A DNA stretch of 64,000 nucleotides from Algimonas porphyrae (GTDB taxonomy: Bacteria; Pseudomonadota; Alphaproteobacteria; Caulobacterales; Maricaulaceae). The notes under the pieces are model-generated. The model was not told the origin of the DNA. It ran no database searches and worked only from the letters and a program-made list of their open reading frames with translations. The position numbers and the translations under genes were made by a program. This document shows, piece by piece, positions 22,392 to 31,331 of the stretch; position 1 is the first letter of the stretch; each line of letters begins with the position of its first letter. Location of the stretch: assembly GCF_041429795.1 (NCBI RefSeq), contig NZ_CP163424.1:2792001-2856000 (forward strand), in the 5' to 3' direction.

Positions 22392-22514
22392 TCCAATTCA
22401 AGAATTTGACTTAATGTTAAACTCCAAGGTGGGCGCACCTCCAGAACCTCGTCCGGTTGTCTCATGCATATGTACGCTATACCGATTGTATCACCTACTT
22501 CTTACGCCGTTCAA

Positions 22515-22676
22515 TCACTTAAACATCAATCTAGAGCCGATTTTTATTGTAATTAAGGTCAATATCGACAATAATACTGGTGTTATTGATCCGGTTCTTG
22601 CAAACCAGACCAAAAACACGCCACCAAATATAAGCCAAGTCCAGATTTCGAAAATAGTTTTATTTTTCATATTCAT
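22515..22676 (-). CDS. 53-residue two-helix membrane protein, candidate immunity for tip 2
   Basis: The ATG at 22676 opens a 53-residue frame, MNMKNKTIFEIWTWLIFGGV and onward. It has two hydrophobic helices (WTWLIFGGVFLVWF and PVLLSILTLITIKI) and a short basic tail. It starts 60 bases after the stop of the Rhs cassette with tip 2, on the same strand. No good ribosome site is visible, so expression is uncertain. Its size and layout match the 74-residue protein that follows the related tip fragment. The likely role is immunity to a membrane-active tip, inferred from position and shape only. Confidence 0.5.
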   Translation of the reverse strand: MNMKNKTIFEIWTWLIFGGVFLVWFARTGSITPVLLSILTLITIKIGSRLMFK

Positions 22677-22736
22677 ATCAATTTGCAAATTAGGTTCGAA
22701 TTAACGCCCTATATCATCTTGATGCGGCAGCAGCTT

Positions 22737-24374
22737 CTAGCATGAACTCGTGCCGTCCCCTGATGATTTACATGTAACTTTTTGTTTGAGACGGGAGCCA
22801 GTTCTAGTGAATGAGAATGTTTGGGTAGAGCTATCAACCTGAGTGACCTCAATGTCTTTTCCTAAATATCTTGATGCCAAATTTGATGCATTTGAAGATG
22901 ATACTTCGCCTCCAATCAACATATCAATCGTATTAGCAAAATCTTTTGTACTGAATAAATTTCGTGTGTTCACCTCACCTCCAGTCAGTCCAGCGGCATA
23001 ACCTAAACCTACAGCGATATCCCCTGAATTATTGAACTCTGTAGATGAATTTGGCTCGGATAGAGTAATTCCTATTGCAGGTGTGTCACCTACTAACTGT
23101 GAACCCCTACCATAAAAATCTTCGTTTCCTCCCCTGAAGTATCCAAGATCGACACCTACGCCACCTCCAAAGCCTCCTTGTCGCCCAGTCGTTGAGTAAA
23201 TACTTATATCTGGAAGAAATCCGGTTCTTCTCTCTGGCGAAAAATCGACGGCCACTCCTAAGTTGACCGTGTACCCTATGCCTGCGACGAAATAACCACC
23301 TACTGAGATATGAACTTTATCTGTTCCGTATGGGTCTAGAAAGCTAATTGGGTCATTCTCAACATAGCCATATCTGTTAATCATCCCCGTATTTCCAGTA
23401 TTTGTAAACGTCACAGGATCCACACTGGTAAAGCGTGAGCTGACGGGATCGTAGTAGCGGGCCTGCATGTAGGTCAGGCCGGTCTCGCAGTCATTGGCAT
23501 GGGTGGTGAAGCCCGTGACGCCGCAGTTCGAGCCCTGTCCGAAGGCCGGATCGAAGCCTGTATTGCCCGTGCCGTGCCAGCTGGTCGTGGGCTGCATGCC
23601 GTAAGGGGTCTGGAACTGCTGGAACACGTCCGCGCCGACCGTTTCCGTCCCGCCCATGCCATGCGTCCCGCGGATCGGCGTGCCGAGATGGTCCGTATGG
23701 AAGTAGGTCAGCTTCGTGCCCGTCCACTTGCCCAGCGCCTGACCGGATTCCAGATAGAGCCGCTCTACCCCTTCGCCGTCCGCTTCCTTGTGGGACAGCA
23801 TCAGCCGCCCGGCAAAGTCATAGACATAGAAGCTGTTGCGCCCGTTCATCGTCATCTGAACGCGCTTGCCTTCGCCGTTATATTCGAAGGTGCCGTTGAC
23901 AGGAGACCCGTCCGGAACCTGACCGGACATGGCGATCATCTGATCCGACAGGTCGTAGGTCATCGTCTTCGTCCGGTTGATGCCGCCGAAGAAATCCACA
24001 AAGGTGGATGTGGTCAGGTTGCCGCGATCATCATGGGTGAGCGCGCGCGTCCCTGTGCCGCCATGGGTTGGCATGAGACTGTCGATCGATGTGCTCAGAT
24101 GATTTTTCGCTGGATCATAGTTCAGATTGACAGACCGCGGCGAGCCCCCCGTGGTGAGCGATTTACTCAGTAGATTGCCGAGCCCGTCATAGGTGAACAG
24201 GCCAGACCCCCACCAGCCATTGGCGTGGGTCATCTGCCCCAACCCGTCATATTGAAGGCCGGTGGTCGTATGCGACTTCCAGCCTGCGCCGATGCCGGGC
24301 GTCGAGGCATCCAGAATCGCGGTAATCTGGCTGTTGGAATTGTAGCTGTAATCGAGGTCCAGCGCCGTCAGCAA
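22737..24374 (-). CDS. Orphan Rhs cassette: core end plus Gly-rich tip 2, no proper start
   Basis: The frame translates to the last 330 or so residues of the Rhs core, nearly identical to the full-length gene, then about 215 residues of a different tip. The core ends with ARYYDPVSSRFTSVDP and FLDPYG. The tip is Gly-rich with repeated short hydrophobic stretches (VGGYFVAGIGYTVNLGVAV, GFGGGVGVDLGYF), possibly a pore-forming or beta-rich domain, and ends RLKQKVTCKSSGDGTSSC. The only in-frame start near the 5' end is a TTG at 24374. An in-frame TAG lies at 24407-24409, 11 codons upstream of it. With no signal peptide or ribosome site, this is a silent cassette that could be joined to the full-length gene through the 978-bp repeat. 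Confidence 0.8.
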   Translation of the reverse strand: MLTALDLDYSYNSNSQITAILDASTPGIGAGWKSHTTTGLQYDGLGQMTHANGWWGSGLFTYDGLGNLLSKSLTTGGSPRSVNLNYDPAKNHLSTSIDSLMPTHGGTGTRALTHDDRGNLTTSTFVDFFGGINRTKTMTYDLSDQMIAMSGQVPDGSPVNGTFEYNGEGKRVQMTMNGRNSFYVYDFAGRLMLSHKEADGEGVERLYLESGQALGKWTGTKLTYFHTDHLGTPIRGTHGMGGTETVGADVFQQFQTPYGMQPTTSWHGTGNTGFDPAFGQGSNCGVTGFTTHANDCETGLTYMQARYYDPVSSRFTSVDPVTFTNTGNTGMINRYGYVENDPISFLDPYGTDKVHISVGGYFVAGIGYTVNLGVAVDFSPERRTGFLPDISIYSTTGRQGGFGGGVGVDLGYFRGGNEDFYGRGSQLVGDTPAIGITLSEPNSSTEFNNSGDIAVGLGYAAGLTGGEVNTRNLFSTKDFANTIDMLIGGEVSSSNASNLASRYLGKDIEVTQVDSSTQTFSFTRTGSRLKQKVTCKSSGDGTSSC

Positions 24375-24394
24375 GCCGCCGACAGAGCGGATGC
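23417..24394 (-). repeat. Long direct repeat of the Rhs core end, copy A
   Basis: This 978-bp stretch matches 25527-26504 with no length change (constant offset of 2110 bases) and only a few substitutions seen by eye. The homology ends sharply after GCGGATGC at 24394. Recombination between the copies would replace tip 1 and its immunity gene by tip 2, in frame. Confidence 0.93.
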
Positions 24395-24509
24395 AATGGC
24401 GTGTACTCCACTAGCAGCCCCCGTGCGGCGGATGGCCCAGCGCGTCATACTTCTATAACCCTGATTTAGAAAATATGCTTAGTAGAATTATTGAATTGGA
24501 AGCAGAGGA

Positions 24510-24965
24510 CTAGCTAAGTCTTAGAAGATGATCGTACGCTTCACCTGGGTCGAAGTCTGAGCGTTGAGCGCCTGGCCCAAAGTAGGCTAAGGATCCGATT
24601 ATATTTCCACATAGTATCAATATATTAATACGGTCAATGATCGGTAAGCTTATTCCATAAAGGCTGGATCCGTTTGATTCGGAGCAACTTACAGCCTGGA
24701 TAACATCTTCGGATAGCCGTAAACTTTTCGGAAGCGATATCTCATTCTTTAATTTCTGTGTATTATTCGCATTAATGCATATTCGCCATCCTTCTTCGTC
24801 ACCTTCGCAATATGGCGCACTCTGAATAATTATCCGCTTATCGGCCTCGAAGCCTAAGACAATCGAATCCAGTTTTCCGTGATTCAACCTGCGAAAACTT
24901 AGCTGGAATTCCACATCTCTAATTTTTTGTAGTTCTTTTAAAATTTCGCTGGGCTGAGTAATCAC
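24510..24965 (-). CDS. Putative immunity protein of the full-length Rhs gene
   Basis: The GTG start at 24965 has an AGAGG site 7 bases upstream, lying across the Rhs stop codon region. The Rhs stop is only 13 bases before the start, so the two are coupled. The 151-residue product has no signal peptide and looks like a soluble cytoplasmic protein with one hydrophobic stretch (DRINILILCGNIIGSLAYF) near the end. Its composition is AT-rich. Its place directly after a toxin tip makes it the candidate cognate immunity protein. No known immunity family is recognised. Confidence 0.72.
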   Translation of the reverse strand: MITQPSEILKELQKIRDVEFQLSFRRLNHGKLDSIVLGFEADKRIIIQSAPYCEGDEEGWRICINANNTQKLKNEISLPKSLRLSEDVIQAVSCSESNGSSLYGISLPIIDRINILILCGNIIGSLAYFGPGAQRSDFDPGEAYDHLLRLS

Positions 24966-24978
24966 TAAAAATCCTCTT

Positions 24979-27900
24979 TTATTCCGGGTAATGTAATGTT
25001 TCTTTTGGCTTGGTAGCTGTTGCTGGTATATCTATTCTCTTACCTTCACCTCCTTCTCTGGTTCCGGGACGTATTACTACGCCATTATCTCCAATCCTCG
25101 TGCCTTCGGGATATGTGCTATCTTCGGGTGCAGGTTCACTATTGCCTCCAGTAAGTGTTTCGAAATCCTCGTCTGCGTCGCCTGTACCACCGTTTTCTGG
25201 AGCAAGCGGACCGCTGTTTACACGTCCTTTGTTCCCAGGATTTTGATCTGTTCCTACAAGGTCTTCTGGTGCGGGTGGATTATCACCTTCTTGACCGGTC
25301 GGTTCGGTGTTATCGTTTGATAGTATTTCATAAGCGACGACACTGCCGACAACTACAACCTCAATTATAGTCTTAGCGACTGCGGCACATCCTGCCGTTA
25401 TTGGTGGGACTGCGCATGCAGCCACTGCAGCATTCCCATCAGGATCTAATAAGTTAATCGGATCATTGAGCGTGTACCCATACCGGTTCACCATCCCGGT
25501 CCGGCCGTCTGTCATAAAGTCCATTGGATCTACACTGGTAAAGCGTGAGCTGACGGGATCGTAGTAGCGGGCCTGCATGTAGGTCAGGCCGGTCTCGCAG
25601 TCATTGGCGTGGGTGGTGAAGCCCGTGACGCCGCAGTTCGAACCCTGCCCGAAGGCCGGATCGAAGCCTGTATTGCCCGTGCCGTGCCAGCTGGTCGTAG
25701 GCTGCATACCGTAAGGGGTCTGGAACTGCTGGAACACGTCCGCGCCGGCCGTTTCCGTCCCGCCCATGCCATGCGTCCCCCGGATCGGCGTGCCGAGATG
25801 GTCCGTGTGGAAGTAGGTCAGCTTCCTGCCCGTCCACTTGCCCAGCGCCTGACCGGATTCCAGGTAGAGCCGCTCTACCCCTTCGCCGTCCGCTTCCTTG
25901 TGGGACAGCATCAGCCGCCCGGCAAAGTCATAGACATAGAAGCTGTTGCGCCCGTTCATCGTCATCTGAACGCGCTTGCCTTCGCCGTTATATTCGAAGG
26001 TGCCGTTGACGGGAGACCCGTCCGGAACCTGACCGGACATGGCGATCATCTGATCCGACAGGTCGTAGGTCATCGTCTTCGTCCGGTTGATGCCGCCGAA
26101 GAAATCCACAAAGGTGGATGTGGTCAGGTTGCCGCGATCATCATGGGTGAGCGCGCGCGTCCCTGTGCCGCCATGGGTTGGCATGAGACTGTCGATCGAT
26201 GTGCTCAGATGATTTTTCGCTGGATCATAGTTCAGATTGACAGACCGCGGCGAGCCCCCCGTGGTGAGCGATTTACTCAGTAGATTGCCGAGCCCGTCAT
26301 AGGTGAACAGGCCAGACCCCCACCAGCCATTGGCGTGGGTCATCTGCCCCAACCCGTTATATTGAAGGCCGGTGGTCGTATGCGACTTCCAGCCTGCGCC
26401 GATGCCGGGCGTCGAGGCATCCAGAATCGCGGTAATCTGGCTGTTGGAATTGTAGCTGTAATCGAGGTCCAGCGCCGTCAGCAAGCCGCCGACAGAGCGG
26501 ATGCGGTCTGTGCGCTGCAATGGATCGACCGTCCGCGTGTAGGACTGGCTATTGCCCATGAGGTAGCCGGCAAGACTGCTGTCCGGATGGTAGGTGATAT
26601 TGTTGGCATAGTAATAGCTGCCCTGACGCATATGTTGCTGATGGCCAAAACTGTCATTCGTCCACTCATAGAGATTGTTGGACGAGTAGCGTCGGGATTT
26701 CATGAAGACGTTCGCATCATAGCTATATTGATGCATGAAGGCGACATGAGCGCCGTCGATCTGCTGCGTCTCGGACAACACATTGTTGAGCTCGTCATAG
26801 ATGCGGTGGAGCTCATTGACGACGGAGGCGGTCGGCATCGTCCCCGTACCTGCATTGATGAAGCCGCGGCGGGTCTGCTGCAGATTGCCGTTCCAGTCGT
26901 AGAAGTTCTCAATGTCGAGCGTCGCAGAATCCGCAAAATCGGTGGCTTCGACCCAGCCCATCGGGCTGTACTCGGTCTCGATCCGGAAATGGCTTTTTCC
27001 GCTATCGGTCAGATTGGAGGCGCAGTCCGTGTTGCCAGCGGCATCAAACCCCGTTCCAGTAAATCCTTGTCCTTTTGCATGTGAGGTCAATCTGTCTGCG
27101 GCGTCATAGCTGAAGCGTGTTTCGCCATGTTCCGGGACGAAATGGCGACACAGCCGCATCCGATCATCATGGCGCATATATTGCGTCACGCTTCGTGATT
27201 GGGTGCTGATCAGATCGTTTTGAGTCAGCTGGATCAGATTGCCGAACATATCGTAACTCAGCAGCGTTTCCCGACCGGGTTCGTCAATCCGCAGTGGGGC
27301 ACCCTTGCCCGGACCGTTGAACCCATCCTTAAAGGTTGTCGTGACATGACCGGAGGGGTTCGTGGCGGTCGTCCTGTTCAGACTGGAATAGGCCAGTGTC
27401 GAAACTACGGCACTGTCCATGCTGTCTTCGGTGCGAATCAGGCGCTTGAGCAGATCATATTCGCTGATGACTCCATTGGTCTGCGCCGCAATGGCGCTCA
27501 CAGACGGGCGCGACTGGAACACAGTATTTCCAGCGAGGTCATAGCGTGTTTCGGCAAACGCCTCCCACAGCCCTCCCGGAGCACTCGACGCATCGGTCGC
27601 CCTGCGGTGCGTCGTCATGGGACGGAACAAGCCATCATAATCGACCGTCGTCGTCCCTGCGCCCCGTATGACGGTCTGGCGCATGGCGACCGAACTGGAT
27701 GGATTGAAACTATAGCTCAGATTGGCTGTGTTAAAGAATGACCCCGGCGGGTTGACGGAGTCGAGCCACCCCATCGCATTATAGCCATAGGCCGTCTGAT
27801 GGCCATTGGCGTCAGTGGTGGTGAGCTCCCAGCCATTATCATTAACCGTCCGATAGAGCGTCCGACCATCCCAACGGGTGATGGTTTGTGGTTTGCCGCG

Positions 27901-29859
27901 ATGCCAGTTGCTGAAGCTGGCCGTATGTCCGAGCGCATTGGTGACGGTGTGCAGGGCACCCTTGAACAACGCGCCAGTGTGATAGGTGTACGAACCGCGT
28001 AATATGCCGAACTTGGAATATGTCGCGACCCGGCCATTGGCGTCGTAGGTCAGCGATTCCCACGGCTTGCCTTGGAAGGTGGTGGTCTTGGGAAGACCGA
28101 GAATCCACTTCGTCGAGTTATGCTCGTAGGTATGATTGATCGTGCGAGTCCCGCTGAAGCTGGATGTCGATATGCTCGTAATGGGACGCCCCCAACTATA
28201 GGTCGAGCTCGACGTGTTCACGTCATATTGTTGCGTTGACGTATAGCTGTCACCATCCTGAGAGATGACCGTACTGCTCGTGTGGGTCGGGTAGAACGTG
28301 GAGTCAGGGGTCGATCCTGTTCCATGAGTTGGAAAGCCGAATGACGTTGGCTGCTTGACGTAACTGTAGGTCTCATTCCTGAGGACCGTTGCGCCATCTT
28401 TTGTGACTTTTGTGGCCAACTTTCCGCCAAGCGGCTCAGCCGTCCAGTAATGCCGATAGACGATCACCCGGCCCGATGGCTCGGTGACAGACGAGGTGTT
28501 CGTCCGGTCTGATGATGAGGACCCAGGCGCACCGTTATCTTCTTCGTAAGAGAAGTTCCATTCATGCTGGGGCAAGCCCGGGCCGTTCAACCGCTTGCGA
28601 ACAAGGGACATAATGCCGGCCCGCTCTAGAACTTGTGGCGGCTGACCATTTCCCGGTGTGATTTCATTGAACCCTGGGCAACCCAGAGAAATATCTTCCT
28701 GAAGATTGAATCCGATCCGCTGACGGGTATCGATAAGCCGGAATGTTCCGGTCACACCATAAGGATGCGTCACGGTAAGGTTCTGCGTCAGCTGGCGGCA
28801 TGTATAGTTCGGACCGGGATCGACTGACATACCGCCAAGGTCATAGGACCAGCTTCGTCCGTCCGGCTGGATGACAGTAACCAGCGAATTGGGAATCGGT
28901 CCCGGTGTCGCAGGATATTCCGACAATGACTTCTGCTGATAGGCATAGCTCCATGTCCGTGCATAGGCCGTTCCGGGGTTGACCGTCGCGGATTGGATAA
29001 TTTTGGACGAGCCGGAATAATTTAAATTGATCCGTCTGCCATCACTGGCACGGATAGCTGTCAGGCGGTTTAAGGTGTCATAGTCATAATTCACCGTGTT
29101 GCCGTTCACATCGGTGACTTGCGTCGCAGCCAGGATGTTTCTTGTCCGAGCCATTTCGACAGTGCCGCTGCTTCGCGACCCAAGATAGTCGGCTTCAACC
29201 GTATAGAAGCGATCAAAACGATATTGTGTGCCGTCCGGACTATGTCCGATGAACCCTTGACCGTTATTGGCGCTGCCGCAAGTCAAACGCCAACCATCAA
29301 CCGTCGTCATTTCTGTGCCCGCAGGAAATGGCGATGCACTTCCCGGCGTGTACTGCAAGACATCCTTTGACCCCTCGCCCGGAATATCCATTTTCAGGCC
29401 AGCCGTATACTGATGGCGATACCATACTGATCCGTTGATGGACTCAGGTGGGAACGATTGATCAAACGTATTTATGCAGCGATTGCCTATCCAATCCGAG
29501 CCTGTCTTCTTCAGTACATGCATGCGCGGGACATCGATCTGCCAGTCACCAAACTCGACTGAGACATTGCGCTTGTAATGCCGTCCATTTGAGATTTTAC
29601 GGGTAATCGCAACGGGCAACTTAAAGTTACCCGGCAGACTGACATCAGTTGTTTTGAACTGCAGTGAGCCTGTATGAGGATCGACGGTATCCCCCAGTAA
29701 ATCTGTACCGTACACTTGGAGGCGATATTCAGCGCCAGTCCGCTTCTCATGCTCGATAATGGGGAGGTCTGGCTGACTGCTAGGCTGAGCAGCAGCAATA
29801 CTGGCTGTCAAACACCCTCCAATGACGAGACTGACCAGTTTAGAATAATTTGAACGCAT
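24979..29859 (-). CDS. Full-length secreted Rhs/YD-repeat protein with C-terminal tip 1
   Basis: The 1626-residue protein begins with a Sec signal peptide (KLVSLVIGGCLTASIAAAQ). About 1400 residues of YD-repeat shell follow (NTVNYDYDTLNRLTAIRAS, VTQYMRHDDRMRLCRHF). The core ends with the conserved GLTYMQARYYDPVSSRFTSV and a DPDGN junction. The last 150 residues form a different domain: a hydrophobic helix (AKTIIEVVVVGSVVAYEIL), then a Pro/Gly/Glu-rich part ending ATKPKETLHYPE. YD shells encapsulate a C-terminal toxin and release it after autoproteolysis. No PAAR or VgrG domain is present, so export is probably Sec-dependent rather than by type VI secretion. The toxin activity of tip 1 is not recognised. 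The immunity candidate follows directly. Confidence 0.92.
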   Translation of the reverse strand: MRSNYSKLVSLVIGGCLTASIAAAQPSSQPDLPIIEHEKRTGAEYRLQVYGTDLLGDTVDPHTGSLQFKTTDVSLPGNFKLPVAITRKISNGRHYKRNVSVEFGDWQIDVPRMHVLKKTGSDWIGNRCINTFDQSFPPESINGSVWYRHQYTAGLKMDIPGEGSKDVLQYTPGSASPFPAGTEMTTVDGWRLTCGSANNGQGFIGHSPDGTQYRFDRFYTVEADYLGSRSSGTVEMARTRNILAATQVTDVNGNTVNYDYDTLNRLTAIRASDGRRINLNYSGSSKIIQSATVNPGTAYARTWSYAYQQKSLSEYPATPGPIPNSLVTVIQPDGRSWSYDLGGMSVDPGPNYTCRQLTQNLTVTHPYGVTGTFRLIDTRQRIGFNLQEDISLGCPGFNEITPGNGQPPQVLERAGIMSLVRKRLNGPGLPQHEWNFSYEEDNGAPGSSSSDRTNTSSVTEPSGRVIVYRHYWTAEPLGGKLATKVTKDGATVLRNETYSYVKQPTSFGFPTHGTGSTPDSTFYPTHTSSTVISQDGDSYTSTQQYDVNTSSSTYSWGRPITSISTSSFSGTRTINHTYEHNSTKWILGLPKTTTFQGKPWESLTYDANGRVATYSKFGILRGSYTYHTGALFKGALHTVTNALGHTASFSNWHRGKPQTITRWDGRTLYRTVNDNGWELTTTDANGHQTAYGYNAMGWLDSVNPPGSFFNTANLSYSFNPSSSVAMRQTVIRGAGTTTVDYDGLFRPMTTHRRATDASSAPGGLWEAFAETRYDLAGNTVFQSRPSVSAIAAQTNGVISEYDLLKRLIRTEDSMDSAVVSTLAYSSLNRTTATNPSGHVTTTFKDGFNGPGKGAPLRIDEPGRETLLSYDMFGNLIQLTQNDLISTQSRSVTQYMRHDDRMRLCRHFVPEHGETRFSYDAADRLTSHAKGQGFTGTGFDAAGNTDCASNLTDSGKSHFRIETEYSPMGWVEATDFADSATLDIENFYDWNGNLQQTRRGFINAGTGTMPTASVVNELHRIYDELNNVLSETQQIDGAHVAFMHQYSYDANVFMKSRRYSSNNLYEWTNDSFGHQQHMRQGSYYYANNITYHPDSSLAGYLMGNSQSYTRTVDPLQRTDRIRSVGGLLTALDLDYSYNSNSQITAILDASTPGIGAGWKSHTTTGLQYNGLGQMTHANGWWGSGLFTYDGLGNLLSKSLTTGGSPRSVNLNYDPAKNHLSTSIDSLMPTHGGTGTRALTHDDRGNLTTSTFVDFFGGINRTKTMTYDLSDQMIAMSGQVPDGSPVNGTFEYNGEGKRVQMTMNGRNSFYVYDFAGRLMLSHKEADGEGVERLYLESGQALGKWTGRKLTYFHTDHLGTPIRGTHGMGGTETAGADVFQQFQTPYGMQPTTSWHGTGNTGFDPAFGQGSNCGVTGFTTHANDCETGLTYMQARYYDPVSSRFTSVDPMDFMTDGRTGMVNRYGYTLNDPINLLDPDGNAAVAACAVPPITAGCAAVAKTIIEVVVVGSVVAYEILSNDNTEPTGQEGDNPPAPEDLVGTDQNPGNKGRVNSGPLAPENGGTGDADEDFETLTGGNSEPAPEDSTYPEGTRIGDNGVVIRPGTREGGEGKRIDIPATATKPKETLHYPE
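25527..26504 (-). repeat. Long direct repeat of the Rhs core end, copy B
   Basis: This is the matching part inside the full-length Rhs gene. It corresponds base for base to 23417-24394. Translated differences seen are few, for example YNGLGQ against YDGLGQ and TGRKLTY against TGTKLTY. Confidence 0.93.
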
Positions 29860-30134
29860 GGGTTGATGCCTAACGCACTACAACCCGTAACAAGATGAAG
29901 CTTTTATGAAATCTATGGTTTAGTTGATCGAGGACAGCTAAGGTCGACGCAAAATCTCAATCATGAGGCATGCTCGCAAATGGGCCCAATCTGGGCACAG
30001 TTGGAGGCTGAATCTCGCGATTTACAGCGATATGAAGCGAATTTGCGGCCATTCAGCGCCGAAAACCTTGCAAACCTCAGTGTGGCCAACAGTCTGATAG
30101 GAAGAGGTTTTTGAAGGTTTGAGGTGAGTGTCCG

Positions 30135-30209
30135 TGGTGGGCGATACTGGGATTGAACCAGTGACCCCTACAATGTCAATGTAGTGCTCTCCCGCTGAGC
30201 TAATCGCCC
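30135..30209 (-). tRNA. tRNA-Val (anticodon GAC)
   Basis: On the minus strand the acceptor arms GGGCGAT and ATCGCCC pair perfectly. The D-arm is GCTCAGCGGGAGAGC, and the anticodon stem CTACA/TGTAG encloses TTGACAT with anticodon GAC. The T-arm contains GGTTCAATCCC, and CCA is encoded at the 3' end. The 3' end faces the Rhs locus. No second copy of the tRNA 3' end was found in the window. Confidence 0.96.
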
Positions 30210-30335
30210 CACGCACGGATGCTTCTCGAAGGTCGAAGCCGTTCGGAGAGGCGCGCTATAGTCGGGTCATTTGCGCCTGACAAGCGCTTCCTTCAGCCTG
30301 TACAGCCTTGCTTGCCCGGTTGCCTTGCGAAAGCT

Positions 30336-31331
30336 ATGCGACGCCTCATGCAATCGGCCCGCATAGCCTGTCTGACAGCCCTGCTTTTCACGATTGTGGG
30401 GCCGGTCCCCATTCTTGCGGCCAACCCGCTGAGCGCGGCGGAACGGCAAGTCTGTCGAGACCTGTCGCACTGCCTGTCTATTCTGGACGATCATCCGCAT
30501 GACAGTTTCGATTACGCGGTTCTGGCCGAGGAATTTGCCCGCTTCGGTGCCAAGGGCAGAGACCGGTTGATTCGCCGGGTCGGCAAGGGCGCGAAGGCGG
30601 ATGAGCGCGTGGCCGGACACGCGGCGGACCTGCTCGCTATGAGCATGGATAGTTCTGCCCTACCCTTGCTCCGAGCGCTTGCCGCGCGCGAAACGGGCGC
30701 GGTCAGGGACCTGGCGATACGGACCCATGACGCCTTGTCGGCACGCCTACACCCTAATCCGGATAGTGCGTCAGATCTTCCAGTTGCCAAGCCGTCGGCA
30801 GACCTGGCTTCGGCGTGCCAGCCTGCAAGTCAGGCTGGTTTCGCCGCCAATAAGAAAGGCATGCCCTATTTCGAGATGAACGTGGCGGCACCGGACGCAT
30901 CCGGCGCATATCGCCCGAGCGCTGCGTTTCAGATCGACCGCCCCCTGAGCACGCGCGCCAACCTGCGCGCAGCCGTGTCGGTTGCGGGTGGTTGGTACGC
31001 GGCCTATCCAGACAGTCTAGTTCACTATGACAGCCGGACCGGAGCGCCGATTGTCCGCTTTTCCGGCTGCATACTGACGGTGCAGAGACGCAGCGATGAC
31101 CTGAATATCCGTCATGTCTGGGCGATTGCCGCCGATGACGACATGACAATCCGCGTCATGGAGGTCGGGCCGGACAGTCTTCGCGACGTGGCGCGTCTGG
31201 CGCGCGGCATAAACGGTCTAACGCGGCAGGCGGATGGCCGTCTTTGCCTGCGCGACGATAAGGGAACAGTCCTCGCGCTGCATCCAGACGGTTCGGTCGA
31301 CGCGGATTGTCAGGCGGAGGCCATGCGGTGA
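30336..31331 (+). CDS. Exported protein of unknown function upstream of mrp
   Basis: The ATG at 30336 gives a basic start and a hydrophobic stretch, ACLTALLFTIVGPVPILAA, a likely signal peptide. The frame is open upstream, but that part overlaps the region next to the tRNA and is not needed. Residues about 60-160 are Ala- and Leu-rich and helical (VLAEEFARFGAKGRDRLIRR), which may form HEAT-like helices. The second half looks beta-rich, with a repeated short pattern near its end (GRLCLRDDKGTVLALHPDG). It is about 331 residues. The stop overlaps the mrp start (GTGA), so it probably shares its transcript. I do not recognise a family. Confidence 0.8.
   Translation: MRRLMQSARIACLTALLFTIVGPVPILAANPLSAAERQVCRDLSHCLSILDDHPHDSFDYAVLAEEFARFGAKGRDRLIRRVGKGAKADERVAGHAADLLAMSMDSSALPLLRALAARETGAVRDLAIRTHDALSARLHPNPDSASDLPVAKPSADLASACQPASQAGFAANKKGMPYFEMNVAAPDASGAYRPSAAFQIDRPLSTRANLRAAVSVAGGWYAAYPDSLVHYDSRTGAPIVRFSGCILTVQRRSDDLNIRHVWAIAADDDMTIRVMEVGPDSLRDVARLARGINGLTRQADGRLCLRDDKGTVLALHPDGSVDADCQAEAMR

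Noticed and set aside
24390-24480. Separate small gene between cassette 2 and the immunity gene
   Set aside because: The stretch has stops in all useful frames. Only a short YD-repeat-like remnant is readable.
30000-30209. Attachment site at the tRNA-Val 3' end
   Set aside because: I looked for a second copy of the tRNA 3' segment at the other side of the Rhs block and found none, and no integrase is present in the window.
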